From: Chloroflexota bacterium
GTDB lineage: Bacteria; Chloroflexota; Dehalococcoidia; SM23-28-2; RBG-16-64-32
Direction: 5' to 3'
Assembly: GCA_005880055.1 (NCBI GenBank)
Contig: VBJS01000075.1
Coordinates: forward strand, 1 to 7,193
Length of the DNA: 7,193 nt
Made by a program: the position numbers and the translations under genes. Numbering within the stretch: position 1 is the first letter of the stretch; the number at the start of each line of letters is the position of its first letter. Under the pieces are notes generated by a model that saw only the letters and a list, made by a program, of their open reading frames with translations, had not been told where the DNA came from and ran no database searches. Below, piece after piece: positions 5,901 to 7,193 of this stretch.

Positions 5901-7193
5901 CTTCGGGTTCGGCGACGACGCGGTAATCGGCAACCTCGGGAATGGCACCGCCGCACTGAATGGCGGTCATCCGGGCGCCGCGGCGGCCCCGCAGGACGCC
6001 GTTGATGCGGTCCCGATGAAGGTAGGCCGCGACTTTGCCAGAGCCGACGGCAATTCCCTCGCTCATCAGCTCTACGACTTCATCGAAGTCCTTGCGCGCC
6101 AGAACGCTGTACGGCGCGGCCCCGCGCACCAGCGCGTACAGGTCGTCCTCGCTCCAGGGCTCGCAGGCCGCCTCGGCGACGAGCTGTTGCGCGAGGATAT
6201 CGAGCGGCGCGACGGGCGGGCAGACGCGGTCAAGCCGCCCGGCCTTGACGGCGCGGACGAGCGCCGCGCACTCGACAAGTTCGTCGCGCGTCATCGGGAA
6301 CAGCGCGCCCCTTGGCGTGAGGCCGAGTGCGTGCCCGGAGCGGCCCACACGCTGAAGGAACGTCGTGATGCTGCGGGGCGACTCAAGCTGGCAGACGAGG
6401 TCCACCGTACCGATGTCGATACCTAACTCCAGCGAAGCGGTGGCGACGAGGGCCTTCATCTCGCCCGCCTTCAGGCGCTGCTCGAGCCTGAGCCGCCGCT
6501 CCTTGGAGAGGCTGCCGTGGTGCGAGCCGACGTGCTCCTCGCCGAGGCGCTCAGCGAGCGCGAAGGCCACACGTTCAGATAGGCGGCGCGTATTGACGAA
6601 GACGAGCGTGGTGCGGTGCTGCCTAATCAGCTCCGCCAGGCGGTCATAGGTGTCCTTCCACTGGTCGCCGCCGGCGACAGCCTGCATCTCGGTGGGCGGG
6701 ACTTCTATGCTCAACTCCAGGTCGCGCTGGTGGCCGGCGTTGATGATCTCGCAGTCGGGTGAGCCGTCCGGCCGGGAGCGATCGGCGCCGACCAGGAAGC
6801 GGGCGGCATCCTCGATTGGCTTGATGGTGGCGGAGAGGCCCACTCGAGAAGGCCGCTCGTGGCAGACATGGTCCAGGCGGGCGAGCGTGAGCGCCAGGTG
6901 GCTGCCGCGCTTGTCACGGATCAGGGCGTGCACTTCATCGACGATCACGGTCTTCGCGGTGCGGAGGATCTCGCGGCTGCGCTCGGCGGTAACCATCAGG
7001 TAGAGCGACTCCGGCGTGGTGATTAGGATGTGCGGCGGGCGCTTGACGATCTCCTGGCGTTCGTGCTGCGTGGTGTCGCCCGTGCGCAGCGCGGTGCGAA
7101 TGCTGGGCTCCGGCAACCCCATCTCCCGCGCGACTTCCGCGATACCCTCTAGCGGCTCTTCGAGGTTACGGCGGATATCGCTGCTCAGCGCCT
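2935..7193 (-). CDS. lhr: Lhr-family ATP-dependent DNA/RNA:DNA helicase, N-terminus cut by right edge
   Basis: Lhr is a superfamily 2 helicase that moves 3' to 5' on single-stranded DNA and unwinds duplexes, best on RNA:DNA hybrids in mycobacterial enzymes; it is linked to DNA repair. The frame is open to the window edge and the first residues, ALSSDIRRNLEEPLEGIAEV, are canonical Lhr, so the Met at 7122 is internal and Walker A lies outside. Numbering from that Met: TTPESLYL 35-42, DEVH box 62-65, SATI 97-100, LVFVNTRR 173-180, ATASLELGIDIG 227-238, QRVGRSGH 257-264. Winged-helix and beta-barrel regions follow (about 290-480; SWRIRRIE 434-441), then the DEAD-associated region (about 515-830) and the long C-terminal winged-helix region to 1395. 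With the missing part it would be close to 1,500 residues, matching the long E. coli and mycobacterial form rather than the short Lhr-core form. Two inserted repeat-like peptides (492-511 and about 1095-1117) are unusual. The reported uracil-glycosylase activity of the E. coli C-terminal region cannot be assigned here. Confidence 0.95.
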   Translation of the reverse strand, partial: ALSSDIRRNLEEPLEGIAEVAREMGLPEPSIRTALRTGDTTQHERQEIVKRPPHILITTPESLYLMVTAERSREILRTAKTVIVDEVHALIRDKRGSHLALTLARLDHVCHERPSRVGLSATIKPIEDAARFLVGADRSRPDGSPDCEIINAGHQRDLELSIEVPPTEMQAVAGGDQWKDTYDRLAELIRQHRTTLVFVNTRRLSERVAFALAERLGEEHVGSHHGSLSKERRLRLEQRLKAGEMKALVATASLELGIDIGTVDLVCQLESPRSITTFLQRVGRSGHALGLTPRGALFPMTRDELVECAALVRAVKAGRLDRVCPPVAPLDILAQQLVAEAACEPWSEDDLYALVRGAAPYSVLARKDFDEVVELMSEGIAVGSGKVAAYLHRDRINGVLRGRRGARMTAIQCGGAIPEVADYRVVAEPEGTFIGTLDEDFSVESMAGDIILLGTTSWRIRRIESNGTVRVEDAHGAPPTVPFWLGEAPGRTIELSEEVSKLRTEIAARLDNDLPSPGEVEGDLGHGRGAGGEGLLEWLETECGLPPEAAEQVIRYVAAEKAMLGVIPSQTDVVFERFFDESGGMQLVVHAPFGARINRAWGLALRKRFCVGFDFELQAAASDDAMLLSIGPNNSFPLEAMFDLVKPGNVQESVEQALLVANAPMWGARWRWNATRALAILRQRQGKRVPPPLQRMKADDLMAAVFPVLVACQENLTGPIELPDHPLTRQTMHDCLQEAMDIGGLKRVLERVERGEIRYHAKDTTEPSPFSHEMLNSKPYTYLDDAPLEERRARAVTLRRSLPENARDLGLLDEDAIERVREEAWPQPRDGEEVHDALHGLVALRADDAIEWRRWLDELAEVGRAALAETAHGQFWFAAENLRLIERIYAGPTIRPDVRLPAGLEGEVDEDAGRLALLRGHLEVLGPVTAGELARRVGVSEASVKSGLGQLEGEGFVLRGHFQRGVEDEEWCDRRLLARIHRYTLDRLRQEIEPVSMQDFLRFLLRWQHVAPGTQLEGKRGLLEAVAQLQGFDIPAVAWERHILPARVAAYKGSWLDELCLSGDVAWARLGTKRNANGNGTVTRAAANAATPISIARRADLPWLLAGIRSNRDAAAISHGSALNPRAAPLSRGSGFNLTGGVAGQALDIPTVGAARDILDLLTARGALFFDDIVAGSGRLPTDVERGLWDLVARGLVTADGFQALRSLMASTRKRHLRRPQRARLFRSLAVTGLPSGRWSMLPQLDATQTGNSETLRSARPQVLVGRAAESVSDRETLEDLAECWAEQLLFRYGVVFRDLVQRESFSIPWREMLRVLRRMEAKGLVRGGRFVAGVYGEQYARPEAVESLRKVRRMEKKAELVRVSATDPLNLAGVVTPGPRVVAGHTRSVLYRDGVPLGEEEAAEVLSAAPRALAHAS
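3775..3840. repeat. Palindromic repeat-like element inside lhr (C-terminal linker)
   Basis: GGTCAGGTT (3775-3783) and AACCTGACC (3786-3794) form a perfect 9-bp inverted repeat around 2 nt. A related word recurs in direct orientation: 3782-3801 and 3821-3840 match at 15 of 20 bases around a shared CTGACCC core. CACGGG (3795-3800) is also inverted as CCCGTG (3832-3837). Translated in frame it gives the low-complexity peptide at Lhr residues 1095-1116 (about SHGSALNPRAAPLSRGSGF plus NLT). This falls between the DLPWLLAG segment and the ILDLLTARGALFFDDI helix, where I expect only a linker. Confidence 0.6.
5590..5652. repeat. Palindromic repeat-like element inside lhr (near residue 500)
   Basis: CCCCTCTCCCG (5604-5614) and CGGGAGAGGGG (5640-5650) are a perfect 11-bp inverted repeat with a 25-nt loop. 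Together with the neighbouring CCTTCACCCCCGG (5591-5603) it has the style of GC-rich dispersed intergenic repeats that I recognise from many bacterial genomes. In frame it encodes Lhr residues 491-511, a Gly/Glu-rich peptide (LPSPGEVEGDLGH, then GRGAGGEG), between the IAARLDND helix and LLEWLETECGLPPEAAEQ. Comparison from memory with E. coli Lhr shows no counterpart of this peptide at the corresponding place. Confidence 0.65.

Noticed and set aside
5422..6426. Long plus-strand open frame (334 codons) antisense to lhr
   Set aside because: It lies wholly within the clearly conserved Lhr coding frame, has Arg/Gly/Ala-rich composition without a recognisable domain, and is expected in GC-rich DNA where antisense frames stay open by codon bias.
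7120..7122. ATG at 7122 as the lhr start codon
   Set aside because: The frame stays open upstream to the window edge and encodes conserved Lhr sequence (ALSSDIRRNLEEPL), so the true start is beyond the window.

Overview
The window is GC-rich, gene-dense bacterial DNA with short intergenic gaps. Six protein genes are supported: two are cut by the window edges, and five of the six lie on the minus strand. I infer the lineage from style only. The Ala/Pro/Ser/Thr-rich linker of the DM13 protein, the dispersed GC-rich repeat sequences and the full-length Lhr helicase recall Chloroflexota (or a similar GC-rich environmental bacterium). No rRNA or other marker gene is present to prove it.

Left block (1-1632, minus strand): a probable operon of three genes read right to left. 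A haloalkane dehalogenase of the DhlA type (subfamily HLD-I) comes first. A small P-loop kinase-like NTPase follows after 22 nt. The start of a DUF1330-family protein comes last, overlapping the NTPase stop by 4 nt (ATGA) and running off the left edge. The last two look translationally coupled. The dehalogenase would release halide and an alcohol from a halogenated compound; the other two roles are not known.

Middle (1633-2130): a divergent intergenic region, then a single plus-strand gene for a 77-residue DUF4177-like protein with a very strong Shine-Dalgarno sequence and a weak hairpin-plus-T terminator. The gene is bracketed by imperfect inverted repeats of about 38 bp whose outer 13 bp match perfectly. 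The whole 387-bp unit looks like a miniature cassette or a pair of inverted palindromic (REP-like) elements.

Right block (2131-7193, minus strand): a full-length-class Lhr ATP-dependent helicase, missing only its N-terminal part (with Walker A) beyond the right edge, followed after 72 nt by a membrane-anchored DM13-domain protein. The Lhr frame contains two separate stretches that look like dispersed palindromic repeats translated in frame: one in the helicase core region near residue 500, one in a C-terminal linker near residue 1100 (numbered from the internal Met at 7122).

I see no CRISPR array, transposase, tRNA, rRNA or phage gene, and no obvious new multi-gene defence system. The most unusual signals are the inverted-repeat-bounded small gene and the two repeat-derived peptides inside Lhr.
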